Part shown: positions 1 to 7,320 of the stretch, one piece after another | How positions within the stretch are numbered: the first letter of the stretch is position 1 | Layout of the letters: every line of letters starts with the position of its first letter | Assembly (NCBI GenBank): GCA_001940755.1 | Contig: MEHH01000079.1 | Span: forward strand, 1-9,732 | Source of the DNA: Candidatus Heimdallarchaeota archaeon AB_125 | GTDB taxonomy: Archaea; Asgardarchaeota; Heimdallarchaeia; Heimdallarchaeales; Heimdallarchaeaceae | Length of the DNA: 9,732 bases | Direction of reading: 5' to 3' | The notes under the pieces: generated by a model | What the model was told of the DNA's origin: nothing | What the model saw: only the letters and a program-made list of their open reading frames with translations | Databases searched by the model: none | Translations under genes and position numbers: made by a program

Positions 1-6
1 GAAGTA

Positions 7-948
7 ATGACTGTAGCAGGTGAACCAAGAACTGTGAAAGAGAAGAAAGATAGCGCAAAAATCCCGCTAAAGAAGCTCAGGAGATTGGAGATTCTCGCAA
101 GAGAGAGATCTACTAGCTTCCTTCAAGGACACAGAAGATCTATTTTTCGAGGACCTGGTACTGAATATGCAGATTTACGTGAGTATACTGAGGGTGATGA
201 TCTCAGGTTTGTAGATTGGAATGCTTCATCAAGAGTTCCATTCAAATTAATTGTTAGAGATTATGAACAAGAAAGGAATACCAATGTTATACTGATGTTA
301 GATACTAGTTATTCCATGTTGTTAGGAGAACCCAATCCTAGAATAAAAATGGCAGTTGAAGCAATTGCAACTCTTGCTTACACTGTTATGAATAACAGAG
401 ATAATTTTGGTTGGGTATCTTTTTCAGATAAAATACACAAATATATTCCAGCCAGAGGAGGAAAGACCCATCTGTATCATATTTTTAATGAGATGTTGAA
501 GATTGCTCCCTTTGGCAGTACAGCCATCGGTGAAACTGTAAAAGATATAGCTCTTGCACAAAAGAGGAGATCTATAATGATAATGCTTACAGATCTTCAT
601 GGAGACCTAGATACAGCACTGGATGGTTTCAAAGTAGCAAATATTAAACATCACGATGTCAAGCTGTTCCACATTCATGACCCCGAAGAATTTCTTTTTC
701 CAAAGAATCCCCGACAAGTGAAATACCAAGATCCTGAAACAGGTGAAATCAAGATAATTAATTTTAGTAATCTGCTTGAAAGAGGTAAGTTCATGTATGA
801 ACTTGGTCTCGAAATCAGAAAAATTAACAACTTCAAAAGAAAAATCAGAGGTTTGAATATTGAAGTAATTGATGCTCCAACAAATGTTTTAACAGAGAAA
901 CTTTTACTTACATATTTCGGTTCAAAAAGGAGGGGGATAGTAAGATGA
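7..948 (+). CDS. DUF58 family protein with a vWA-like metal site
   Basis: Cytoplasmic DUF58 protein of 313 residues, about the usual family length. Residues 51-76 carry the family signature GTEYADLREY followed by EGDDLRFVDW. The following von Willebrand A-like domain has a complete MIDAS-type DxSxS motif (D99-T-S101-Y-S103), a later threonine in GSTAIGE (T172) and LTD at 194-196. The basic N-terminus (residues 8-35) and basic C-terminus have no membrane helix. DUF58 proteins are commonly encoded beside MoxR AAA+ ATPases and are thought to act as their partners or metal-dependent adaptors; the biochemical role is unsettled. The frame is open to the left edge, so an earlier start is possible, but this ATG sits in TAATG, so an upstream gene ending at 5-7 could be translationally coupled to it. 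The stop overlaps the next start (ATGA). The family call is firm; the role here is inferred. Confidence 0.9.
   Translation: MTVAGEPRTVKEKKDSAKIPLKKLRRLEILARERSTSFLQGHRRSIFRGPGTEYADLREYTEGDDLRFVDWNASSRVPFKLIVRDYEQERNTNVILMLDTSYSMLLGEPNPRIKMAVEAIATLAYTVMNNRDNFGWVSFSDKIHKYIPARGGKTHLYHIFNEMLKIAPFGSTAIGETVKDIALAQKRRSIMIMLTDLHGDLDTALDGFKVANIKHHDVKLFHIHDPEEFLFPKNPRQVKYQDPETGEIKIINFSNLLERGKFMYELGLEIRKINNFKRKIRGLNIEVIDAPTNVLTEKLLLTYFGSKRRGIVR
929..936 (+). promoter_or_regulatory. Strong Shine-Dalgarno site of the surface glycoprotein gene
   Basis: GGAGGGGG lies 8 bases before the ATG at 945, inside the 3' end of the DUF58 gene. It supports that start and the ATGA-coupled reading of the operon. Its strength contrasts with the first genes of other units in the window, which have no such site. 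Confidence 0.75.
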
Positions 949-2804
949 AATCTGTTCGATTAAAGACTTTAGTTGGATTGTTGTTGATAATAACTTCAAG
1001 TAACTTTATGATTACTATATCAGTTGATTATGCAATCGCTGGTAGTCCAAGCTCTGGAGATATTCCGCCAGAGGGTGGAAGCGACGACACTAGTGGAGGA
1101 AGTGCGTCTGGAGGGCTTTATATGAATTATAGGATTCCATTAGTTCTAAAATCAGGTCCATTTGCACCTACTTTGATAACAATCAATACGTTCTATGATG
1201 GTGCGCCAATAATTTTTGGTTTTGAATCTATTGAACATGGGAATGAAACAATTTTGTATGCAAATGAAACATTGGTTATCAATCCTTTACTTGAACCTAA
1301 TCTTACAAATGGATCATTAATCCAAGCATTTTCTCCTCTTCAGATTAGTGTGTATCACCCATTCAGTAATTCAACTTATGATGATTCATTCTCCTATTCT
1401 GCTTTAGTAATGTCAATGTGGGGAAAACAGTATCAAAGCCAATATGATAATATGAAGGCAATGATTGTAGCTGGAGTCAACTTAACTGATGTCACAGTTA
1501 CTCATCCTGGAGAAGATACTGATTATTATGATTTGCCAATTGTTGGCAATTTAATAGAATTAGATGTCCAAAAAGGTACAATTATAGAATCAAATGCACC
1601 CATAGGTGTTGTTTTCTACTCATTATCTACCATTAATGGATCGTTTGCTTATACAGCAATTCCTCGTTTCCTCTGGGGAAAACAGTACTTTGCTTATCCA
1701 GCTCAAGATACTAGTGGAATGCCTTTATTGCAGGGGAACACAGAGCTAACCCTATCAACAATAGGTGAAGGAGAAACAATTAATACTATAACAAGTCTGA
1801 TGAATAATCCAGCAATATATCTACCAGAAGATGGAGTAGTTACTCTTAGTAATAGTAGTCTTACACTGGGTGAATTTTACTTTAACATCACTAGTAATTT
1901 TGTTAATTTCTCTTTAACAATAATGTACAATTATTCCATTAATGGTACTGCTCATCTAGCAACACTACAATATGTTGCTTCAGAACAAATGACCTATGCT
2001 GAGTTTTATTTCACTGCTCTAAATTATAGAAACCAAGAACTTGGTATAGTCACTCATAGAGAAGAATCTTGGATGCTTCCAATGATTTCAGCAGATAATG
2101 GAACTATTTTCTTTGATTTAGGGGGGTATGTTGATACGAACCTTGGTGATTCAGTAGCCTATATCTGGAATAATTCTCTAGGAATTATTGGAAATGGTTC
2201 ATTTCATGGATTCCTCTTAACTTCTCCTCCTGAAAAGACTATCTGGAACAGCTCTGCTAACATCCTTTTCCCACTAAATTTAATTTCGTACTTCGAAAAC
2301 ACATCTACATTCTTCCCATCTTGGTATAGATTTCCCAATATAAATGTCAGAGAAGTAATTCAGAGTCCAAAAAATGCTACTGAATTCAGAAGATTGCAAC
2401 TCGATATTATAGTTCAGAATAATGGAAGTGTACCTTCTGCCCCATTTTGGGTGTCTGTTGTTGTTAATGATACAGTAAGAATCACTAGAAACTTAGAAAA
2501 TGGACTTGATATTATGGAAGCAGTTCCAATCATTTTTGAAGAATTCCAAGGATTTGGATTAAAGGTCTGGAACATATCAATTTTCACAGATTCTCGAAGC
2601 CAAATCTTTGAACTTTACGAATTTGATAATTCTTATCAAGTATTTGTTAAAGTAACAAGAAACTTGAACATAATTTACGGTGGAACAACAGTTGCTGTAG
2701 CTGTTGTATTGTTTATTGTTTATAGAATTACTAAAAGACTTAGAAAACTAAGGAGAAGAAGGAAAACACAATTTGATGTTATTTTAAGTGATATTGAGGT
2801 TTGA
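945..2804 (+). CDS. Secreted, C-terminally anchored surface glycoprotein with CARDB-like domain
   Basis: Protein of 619 residues, not a family I can name. Residues 1-32 look like a signal peptide (basic start, hydrophobic core, AIA before GS), followed by a Gly/Ser/Asp-rich linker to about 57. The ectodomain has about 21 N-X-S/T sequons between N100 and N543 and none in the tail. Residues 130-163 and 218-248 are related repeats ending in WGKQY, resembling IgGFc-binding N-terminal domains in which an invariant Trp-Gly follows a strand-rich segment. Residues 465-571 resemble a CARDB/APHP adhesion domain (VQNNGSVPSAPFWVSV, then ELYEFDNSY). One helix at 576-594 is followed by a very basic cytoplasmic tail (KRLRKLRRRRK). 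The likely role is an extracellular adhesion or sensor component working with the DUF58 protein and the downstream polytopic protein; this is inferred from operon structure. Start chosen by ATGA overlap, Shine-Dalgarno site and signal peptide. Confidence 0.85.
   Translation: MKSVRLKTLVGLLLIITSSNFMITISVDYAIAGSPSSGDIPPEGGSDDTSGGSASGGLYMNYRIPLVLKSGPFAPTLITINTFYDGAPIIFGFESIEHGNETILYANETLVINPLLEPNLTNGSLIQAFSPLQISVYHPFSNSTYDDSFSYSALVMSMWGKQYQSQYDNMKAMIVAGVNLTDVTVTHPGEDTDYYDLPIVGNLIELDVQKGTIIESNAPIGVVFYSLSTINGSFAYTAIPRFLWGKQYFAYPAQDTSGMPLLQGNTELTLSTIGEGETINTITSLMNNPAIYLPEDGVVTLSNSSLTLGEFYFNITSNFVNFSLTIMYNYSINGTAHLATLQYVASEQMTYAEFYFTALNYRNQELGIVTHREESWMLPMISADNGTIFFDLGGYVDTNLGDSVAYIWNNSLGIIGNGSFHGFLLTSPPEKTIWNSSANILFPLNLISYFENTSTFFPSWYRFPNINVREVIQSPKNATEFRRLQLDIIVQNNGSVPSAPFWVSVVVNDTVRITRNLENGLDIMEAVPIIFEEFQGFGLKVWNISIFTDSRSQIFELYEFDNSYQVFVKVTRNLNIIYGGTTVAVAVVLFIVYRITKRLRKLRRRRKTQFDVILSDIEV
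1332..1688 (+). repeat. Diverged internal protein repeat ending in WGKQY
   Basis: Two related segments of the surface glycoprotein, at 1332-1433 and 1596-1688. Each runs from a Ser/Ala-Pro start through an aromatic strand (ISVY, VVFY), a sequon (NST, NGS) and SF.Y.A to WGKQY. The Trp residues are 159 and 244, 85 residues apart. The bases TGGGGAAAACAGTA (1419-1432 and 1674-1687) are identical in both copies, but the rest has diverged, so this is an old domain duplication and not a recent DNA repeat. Confidence 0.6.
2796..2800 (+). promoter_or_regulatory. Shine-Dalgarno site of the polytopic membrane protein gene
   Basis: GAGGT lies 7 bases before the ATG at 2808, overlapping the last codons of the glycoprotein gene. 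With the 3-base gap between stop (2802-2804) and start it indicates translation from the same messenger. Confidence 0.6.
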
Positions 2805-2807
2805 TTA

Positions 2808-5105
2808 ATGACTTTGCCAGAATCCCAAGAAATACCTGATGACACCCTTCAAGAACAGCCTGAAACGAAGATGAAGTTTAAAGATAGAATAAGAGCATCT
2901 TTGGCTAAGTTCTGGACAAGATTCAAAGCAAAAGGTGTTGTGCCAAAGGATCAATATGATTCTTTCAGTGTAATCTTAGGGAGAGATTTAATTTTCATGG
3001 ACTGGACAATTCAGTTTGGTGGTCAGCTTCTAGGTATCCTTATGGGTGCTATAGTTGGTTTGCTAATAGGTGCTAATATTTTCAAAGATCTCTTTGGTAC
3101 AAGTGAGTCTATAAATCCAAACTCCTTCATATCATTGTATGTTGGAACTTTACTTGCCGTTGTTGGTTTGTCCGTTTATTATATAATGAAGCTTGGAATA
3201 AGAATTAATACACCTAAGAAAATAGCTAAAAACAAATTCAATGTAGCTAAAGTTGCATTTTTTGGACTCTCTTTCGTTTTTGGTTTGTCCTATCTATACA
3301 ATACTTTTCTAGAACCTGCCGTTAATAAAGTTGCAGGAATAGTGAATCCTCTTGATCCAAACGGGAATGGAACACCAGACAATGGAGGGGGTGTCGATTG
3401 GCAATCAACTGACCAATATATTATACTTATAACTGCACTTATAGCAGCATCAGCAGCCTTTGCTCTTCTTTATTCGGGTATAATGTATTCGATAAACAAA
3501 AAAGCTAGAACCTTGGATGGTGTTGCTATTGCTACTGCTTCGATACTCCTAATGTTTTACTTGTTATCACAATTTTCTATGCCTCAATATCTAATCGAAG
3601 CTTTTCAGACGAAATCCTTTTCGCTTCTCCTACCTTTGTTGAATGACATTTTTTATTACTCTCTAATTGCTCTTGTAACGCTATTAGTTTACCACTTGAG
3701 TAGAAGAATTGAGTTGTCCATTATTGTTCTGTTTCTTGGCTTTGCATTTGGATATGAAACTACTAATATTGTTGAATTTCTCATTATCCTAAAATGGGAT
3801 TTTCCAGAGAAATCATATATATCTGCAAATTTGATAAAAGCTTTACAAGGATTACAATATGCAGGTTTGGTTGGGATGGTTACATACCCATTGGTTTTCT
3901 ATAGAGACACAGCTGCCTTCTTCAAAAAAGCATATATTACAATAAGAAATCAAGGAGCTATTTTACTAGGATTTTTCGTAGTTGTTTTAATAATTGAAGT
4001 AATCCTGCAATTCGTATTTACATACCTAGGAATTTTGTTCTCACTAATTATTTTCATTGTAATGGTTGGTTTAGTTAACTCATTAATTACGAAAAAATAT
4101 GGAAAACAAAGTTTCACTGGATTAATGACAACAATGACTCAAGCTACTCTTCAAATGAGTGATTCTGTCATTCCTACAATGAAAAAACAAACAAAATTCC
4201 TTGAAGAAAAATCTATTAGAAGAAGATTTACTTCAATTATTTTAGGTACTACTATACCTCTCGCTCTATATTTTGGTATAATGTATCTAACTACGGCTGT
4301 AACAGAAACTACTCCAATTGGAACTACAGTATTTCTATATACAGCTATTCCCATTTCTATTGGTTTCATAGCGTTCTCTTTGAGTTTCTTTTGGGTTAAG
4401 AATCCGATTGTAAGGAGCAATATTAGCTACCAATATCCTCTAAAAATAGCAGGATTGCTTGGAGGAATAATATACTTCTTCTATGCAATCAATGGTCTAA
4501 TCTATAATGATGTAGGAGTCTATCCTCTGATAGCACTATTCTATGTTCCATTTCTTCTAATACCAATTTTTAGAAAGGACAAACTTGGAACTTTATTACT
4601 TTCCTTAGCGGGGGATAACAAAGATATTGCTCTCAAAGAACTACTTCTCAGAAGAGACTTAGATATTACATCCTTAGATGAGAATTTTTACAAATCTCCC
4701 CCTTATCTAAGAATTTGGATTGCACTAATTTTAGCTAAGAAGGGTGAACAAACTCAAGTTAATCAAAATCTCTTATCTATGTTAACAAGCAGTTTTCCAT
4801 TAGAAAGAGCAACAGGAGCATTGTGTGTACTCTATTTGAATGACAAAGAAACTATGGAGAGAGTAATCAAAATTCTTGAGAGTGATTCTGATCCACGAGT
4901 TAGAGATGCCATCGCATATGGTATTAGATATTTTGATGAGCTTCCGGAAGAGATTTACAAAAGAATCATTGACTCCCAACATTATGAAGATGATGCCAAA
5001 GTTCTTGAAACTTTGAAAGAAACAATTTCCTCTTTGGATCTAAGGTTCTCTTCTGAAGAAAAAGAGGAGGAAGTGGAACTCGAAGAATATTTTGAAGAAA
5101 TTTAA
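2808..5105 (+). CDS. Polytopic membrane protein (about 14 helices) with C-terminal HEAT-like domain
   Basis: Protein of 765 residues that I do not recognise. Residues 1-66 are charged and probably cytoplasmic. Hydrophobic segments lie near 67-94, 106-128, 146-164, 204-227, 238-257, 274-296, 302-325, 346-364, 382-400, 402-424, 476-496, 507-530, 545-563 and 570-588. Basic residues between them (129-145, 228-234, 297-301, 365-381, 425-475) fit cytoplasmic loops and place both ends inside. The outside loop at 165-203 has DPNGNGTPDNGGG, spaced like a calcium-binding DxNxNGxxD loop. Residues 590-740 are soluble and helical with two HEAT/armadillo-like units (about 660-690 and 691-720, the latter with SDPRVRDAIAYG), and the tail (748-765) is very acidic. 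It starts 3 bases after the glycoprotein gene, so both are probably made together. Transport, scaffold or envelope-assembly roles are possible; none is shown by a motif. Confidence 0.85.
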   Translation: MTLPESQEIPDDTLQEQPETKMKFKDRIRASLAKFWTRFKAKGVVPKDQYDSFSVILGRDLIFMDWTIQFGGQLLGILMGAIVGLLIGANIFKDLFGTSESINPNSFISLYVGTLLAVVGLSVYYIMKLGIRINTPKKIAKNKFNVAKVAFFGLSFVFGLSYLYNTFLEPAVNKVAGIVNPLDPNGNGTPDNGGGVDWQSTDQYIILITALIAASAAFALLYSGIMYSINKKARTLDGVAIATASILLMFYLLSQFSMPQYLIEAFQTKSFSLLLPLLNDIFYYSLIALVTLLVYHLSRRIELSIIVLFLGFAFGYETTNIVEFLIILKWDFPEKSYISANLIKALQGLQYAGLVGMVTYPLVFYRDTAAFFKKAYITIRNQGAILLGFFVVVLIIEVILQFVFTYLGILFSLIIFIVMVGLVNSLITKKYGKQSFTGLMTTMTQATLQMSDSVIPTMKKQTKFLEEKSIRRRFTSIILGTTIPLALYFGIMYLTTAVTETTPIGTTVFLYTAIPISIGFIAFSLSFFWVKNPIVRSNISYQYPLKIAGLLGGIIYFFYAINGLIYNDVGVYPLIALFYVPFLLIPIFRKDKLGTLLLSLAGDNKDIALKELLLRRDLDITSLDENFYKSPPYLRIWIALILAKKGEQTQVNQNLLSMLTSSFPLERATGALCVLYLNDKETMERVIKILESDSDPRVRDAIAYGIRYFDELPEEIYKRIIDSQHYEDDAKVLETLKETISSLDLRFSSEEKEEEVELEEYFEEI

Positions 5106-5112
5106 TAATTTC
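5097..5112. terminator. Weak inverted repeat at the convergent gene ends
   Basis: GAAATT-TAAT-AATTTC is a perfect 6-base inverted repeat with a 4-base loop. The loop contains the TAA stop of the polytopic membrane protein, and the right arm overlaps the stop of the acyl-CoA synthetase beta gene (5111-5113). The genes are only 5 bases apart, so any terminator must lie on or within the coding ends. The stem is all A-T but for one pair and could arise by chance. Confidence 0.25.
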
Positions 5113-5797
5113 ATTTCAAAATAATTCTTGCGTCTACAGGAAAAATCCCGTCTTCATTTGCTATTACTGGATTAATATCCATTTCAGCAATATATTCTTT
5201 ATATTCCCAAGCTAATTCTGATAGTTTTACAATTAGTTTCGATAACTGTTCTTTGTCTACTTTTGGCATTCCTCTGAAACCATCCAGAAGTATTTTCGCT
5301 TTAATTTCCTCAATTGCTTGTAATGCTTGAGGTTGTGATGTTGGACATATTCTAAATACCACATCTTTTATTGCCTCAACCATAACCCCTCCTACACCAA
5401 AAAGAATTACAGGACCAAATGTTGGATCTGTATTCGTTCCAATTATCAATTCAAGTCCTTTATTTACCATTTTTTCAACAAGCACACCAGCAACATCCAT
5501 ATCTGCAAATCTAGTCATAAAATCATCATAAGTTGATTTTACAGCATCTTCAGAATGTAAATTTATTACTACTGCTCCATAGTCTGTTTTATGAATAACT
5601 TCTTTTGACATCAATTTCATAACAACGGGATATCCAAAATTTCCTGCTGCTTCAATTGCTTCTTCCTTTGACTGGGCAAGAGTACTTGGTGGAATTAAAA
5701 TTCCCATCTTTTTTAGAATCATTTTTGCTTCATGTTCTAGAACAGCTTTCCTTTGTTCAGATTGAATTGTTGAAAGAATTTCTTTTATCTCACTCAT
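5111..5797 (-). CDS. acdB: Acetate/acyl-CoA ligase (ADP-forming), beta subunit
   Basis: ATP-grasp subunit of 228 residues, typical of the separate archaeal beta subunit. It couples acyl phosphate chemistry to ATP formation: acyl-CoA + ADP + phosphate gives acid + CoA + ATP. The N-terminal helix and ILKKMGI/PP segment (24-37) match the ATP-grasp_5 family. H69 in VIHKTDYGAV corresponds to the beta-subunit histidine that relays phosphate in this family. FGVGG (133-137), VE at 140-141, and EMDINP (205-210) are the expected nucleotide and metal-binding segments. The usual HKTDxGG reads HKTDYGA here, a small change. The gene follows the alpha gene with a 4-base ATGA overlap and its own GGAGGA site, so the subunits should be made in balance. 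The acyl substrate (acetyl, branched or aryl) cannot be read from the sequence. Confidence 0.92.
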   Translation of the reverse strand: MSEIKEILSTIQSEQRKAVLEHEAKMILKKMGILIPPSTLAQSKEEAIEAAGNFGYPVVMKLMSKEVIHKTDYGAVVINLHSEDAVKSTYDDFMTRFADMDVAGVLVEKMVNKGLELIIGTNTDPTFGPVILFGVGGVMVEAIKDVVFRICPTSQPQALQAIEEIKAKILLDGFRGMPKVDKEQLSKLIVKLSELAWEYKEYIAEMDINPVIANEDGIFPVDARIILK

Positions 5798-7221
5798 TTT
5801 TGGTCCTCCATTTGAATAGTCCTAGGATCCACACCATGTTTCTGAAGATATTTCGTATAATCGGTTAGCATTCCCAGAGCTTTAACAGCACGACCAGGGC
5901 TTTCAAAAGCTGGAATGTCCTCTTTTAATAATTCAATTGTTGCATAATCCGCTTCTTCACCACCCACTAATGCAGTCACAAAAGGTTTCTCCTTTCTCTT
6001 AGCTAACTCCCTTGATATCTTGATGTATTCTTCTATATCTAGATCAGGAATAACAGGTATGCATATATTAACAACAGAATCTACATTTGGATCATTATAT
6101 ACAGATTCTAAAGCAATTCGGTAATCCTCGGCTGTTGCACTTCCAGTTATATCAATTGGATTTCCAGTTGCATAAAAAGATGGAAAGGTTTCATCAAGTT
6201 TCTTTTGAACATCTTCTGAAAATTTAGCTAGTTTAAGATTACAATCTGACACCATATCTGAAGCCATAACTCCTGCTCCACCACCATCTGTGACAATAGC
6301 AACTCTATCTCCCAGAGGTAATGGTTGTGTTCCAAATGCAAGAACACAATCTTCCAATTGATCCCAAGTTATCACTCGAATTATACCTGCATCATTTAGT
6401 AAATCATCTACTATAACATCATTCGCTGATAGAGCTGCAGTGTGTGAGGCTCCAGCTTTTGCACCTGTTTCAGTACGATTAGCTTTGATTCCCATGATTG
6501 GTTTTCTTAGGGAGATTTCTCTTGCTTTTTTCATAAATTCCCTACCATTTTTGAAATCTTCTAGATATATTAGAATCATTTTTGTATCAACATCGTTTCC
6601 AACATACTCCAAAGAATCAGTTTCATTAATATCGCTAGCATTACCATATGAAATAAATTTGGAAACCCATCTCCCTGACCCTAAACGCGATAGTTGATCA
6701 ATGAAAGCAGCACCAAATGCTCCACTTTGTGTAAAAATTGATACAGGTCCGTTAGAAGGTCTCTTAAGTTTACTGGCTGGTAAAAACATTGTATCATAAC
6801 CAAGAGCAGGTGAGTATAAACCTAAACAATTGGGTCCAATGACATTAATCTCATATTCCTTCATAATGTCAAACATTTGTTGTTGAAGTTTTTCCCCTTC
6901 TTCTCCGATTTCACTAAAACCTCCAGTTGTTACTATAATGTTCTTTATTCCTTTCTTACCACATTCTTGTAATGCTGAAGGAGCGAATCTAGCTGGAACA
7001 ATAATACATGCTGCATCAATTTTGTCTTCTATATCTAAAACTGAGTGATACAATTTATTTTCAAATAATTCCCCTCCTTTTGGATTAACAAGATATGTTT
7101 TTCCTGGGAAGGAATGAACAAAATTGTACGCAACTACATTCCCTGGTTTATTGGGGGTAGTTGAAGCACCAACAACGCAAAATGACTCTGCATTAAAGAA
7201 ATTCTCTAGCTTTACAGTCAT
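5794..7221 (-). CDS. acdA: Acetate/acyl-CoA ligase (ADP-forming), alpha subunit
   Basis: CoA-binding and catalytic subunit of 475 residues, normal for a stand-alone archaeal alpha chain. Residues 5-100 form the CoA-binding Rossmann domain (VVGAS at 16-20, KPGN, VNPKGG at 45-50). IGPNCLGL (128-135) and FTQSGAFG (163-170) begin the succinyl-CoA-ligase-like domain, and AGASHTAAL holds the phosphorylated histidine, H260. The third domain (about 300-455) contains TDGGGAGVMASD and GNPIDITG. With the overlapping beta gene it forms the energy-conserving acyl-CoA synthetase used in archaeal acid production from sugars, amino acids or fatty acids. The start at 7221 places the conserved N-terminus at residue 1; an in-frame ATG at 7266 would add 15 residues read from the A/T-rich promoter and is less likely. 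No Shine-Dalgarno site precedes 7221, which fits a leaderless or nearly leaderless messenger. Confidence 0.92.
   Translation of the reverse strand: MTVKLENFFNAESFCVVGASTTPNKPGNVVAYNFVHSFPGKTYLVNPKGGELFENKLYHSVLDIEDKIDAACIIVPARFAPSALQECGKKGIKNIIVTTGGFSEIGEEGEKLQQQMFDIMKEYEINVIGPNCLGLYSPALGYDTMFLPASKLKRPSNGPVSIFTQSGAFGAAFIDQLSRLGSGRWVSKFISYGNASDINETDSLEYVGNDVDTKMILIYLEDFKNGREFMKKAREISLRKPIMGIKANRTETGAKAGASHTAALSANDVIVDDLLNDAGIIRVITWDQLEDCVLAFGTQPLPLGDRVAIVTDGGGAGVMASDMVSDCNLKLAKFSEDVQKKLDETFPSFYATGNPIDITGSATAEDYRIALESVYNDPNVDSVVNICIPVIPDLDIEEYIKISRELAKRKEKPFVTALVGGEEADYATIELLKEDIPAFESPGRAVKALGMLTDYTKYLQKHGVDPRTIQMEDQK
5804..5809 (-). promoter_or_regulatory. Shine-Dalgarno site of the beta subunit gene
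   Basis: On the minus strand GGAGGA precedes the ATG at 5797 by 6 bases and lies within the last codons of the alpha gene. It supports the coupled ATGA start of the beta subunit. Confidence 0.7.
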
Positions 7222-7248
7222 AGCTATCAAACACACGATTATTTTTTT

Positions 7249-7256
7249 TGTTAAAA
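7249..7256 (-). promoter_or_regulatory. Possible TATA box of the acyl-CoA synthetase operon
   Basis: On the minus strand TTTTTAAC lies in a run of A and T about 32 bases before the ATG at 7221, which would put the transcript start only a few bases ahead of that codon. The whole stretch 7241-7264 is A/T-rich, so the exact box is uncertain. Confidence 0.4.
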
Positions 7257-7302
7257 ATTTTTGCACTAATACTACTAATTATCGATTTCATATTTCTAAA
7301 CG

Positions 7303-7310
7303 ATTAAATA
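7303..7310 (+). promoter_or_regulatory. TATA box of the zinc-ribbon membrane protein gene
   Basis: ATTAAATA is centred about 26 bases before the ATG at 7333, the distance from an archaeal TATA box to the transcript start. With no Shine-Dalgarno site upstream, this predicts a leaderless messenger beginning at or next to the start codon. AAACG just upstream could serve as the purine-rich TFB recognition element. Confidence 0.5.
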
Positions 7311-7320
7311 GTAATAGGTT

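Noticed and set aside
2121..2126. G6 run in the glycoprotein gene as a possible frameshift or phase-variation site
   Set aside because: The reading frame continues intact on both sides with consistent sequons, and six bases is short for slippage.
4151..4420. Open frame of 89 codons on the minus strand within the polytopic membrane protein gene
   Set aside because: Wholly antisense to a well-supported membrane protein gene, with no ribosome site or recognisable domain; its hydrophobic look mirrors the membrane codons opposite.
4800..4982. Open frame of 60 codons on the minus strand within the HEAT-like coding region
   Set aside because: Short, antisense to the real gene, with no domain or ribosome site.
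5656..5868. Plus-strand open frame crossing the alpha/beta junction
   Set aside because: Antisense to two firmly identified enzyme genes and without any recognisable protein feature.
6440..6697. Plus-strand open frame inside the alpha subunit gene
   Set aside because: Antisense to a conserved enzyme; no support of its own.
7222..7266. Fifteen-residue N-terminal extension of the alpha subunit
   Set aside because: It would be translated from the A/T-rich promoter region, and the family's conserved N-terminus begins right after the Met at 7221.
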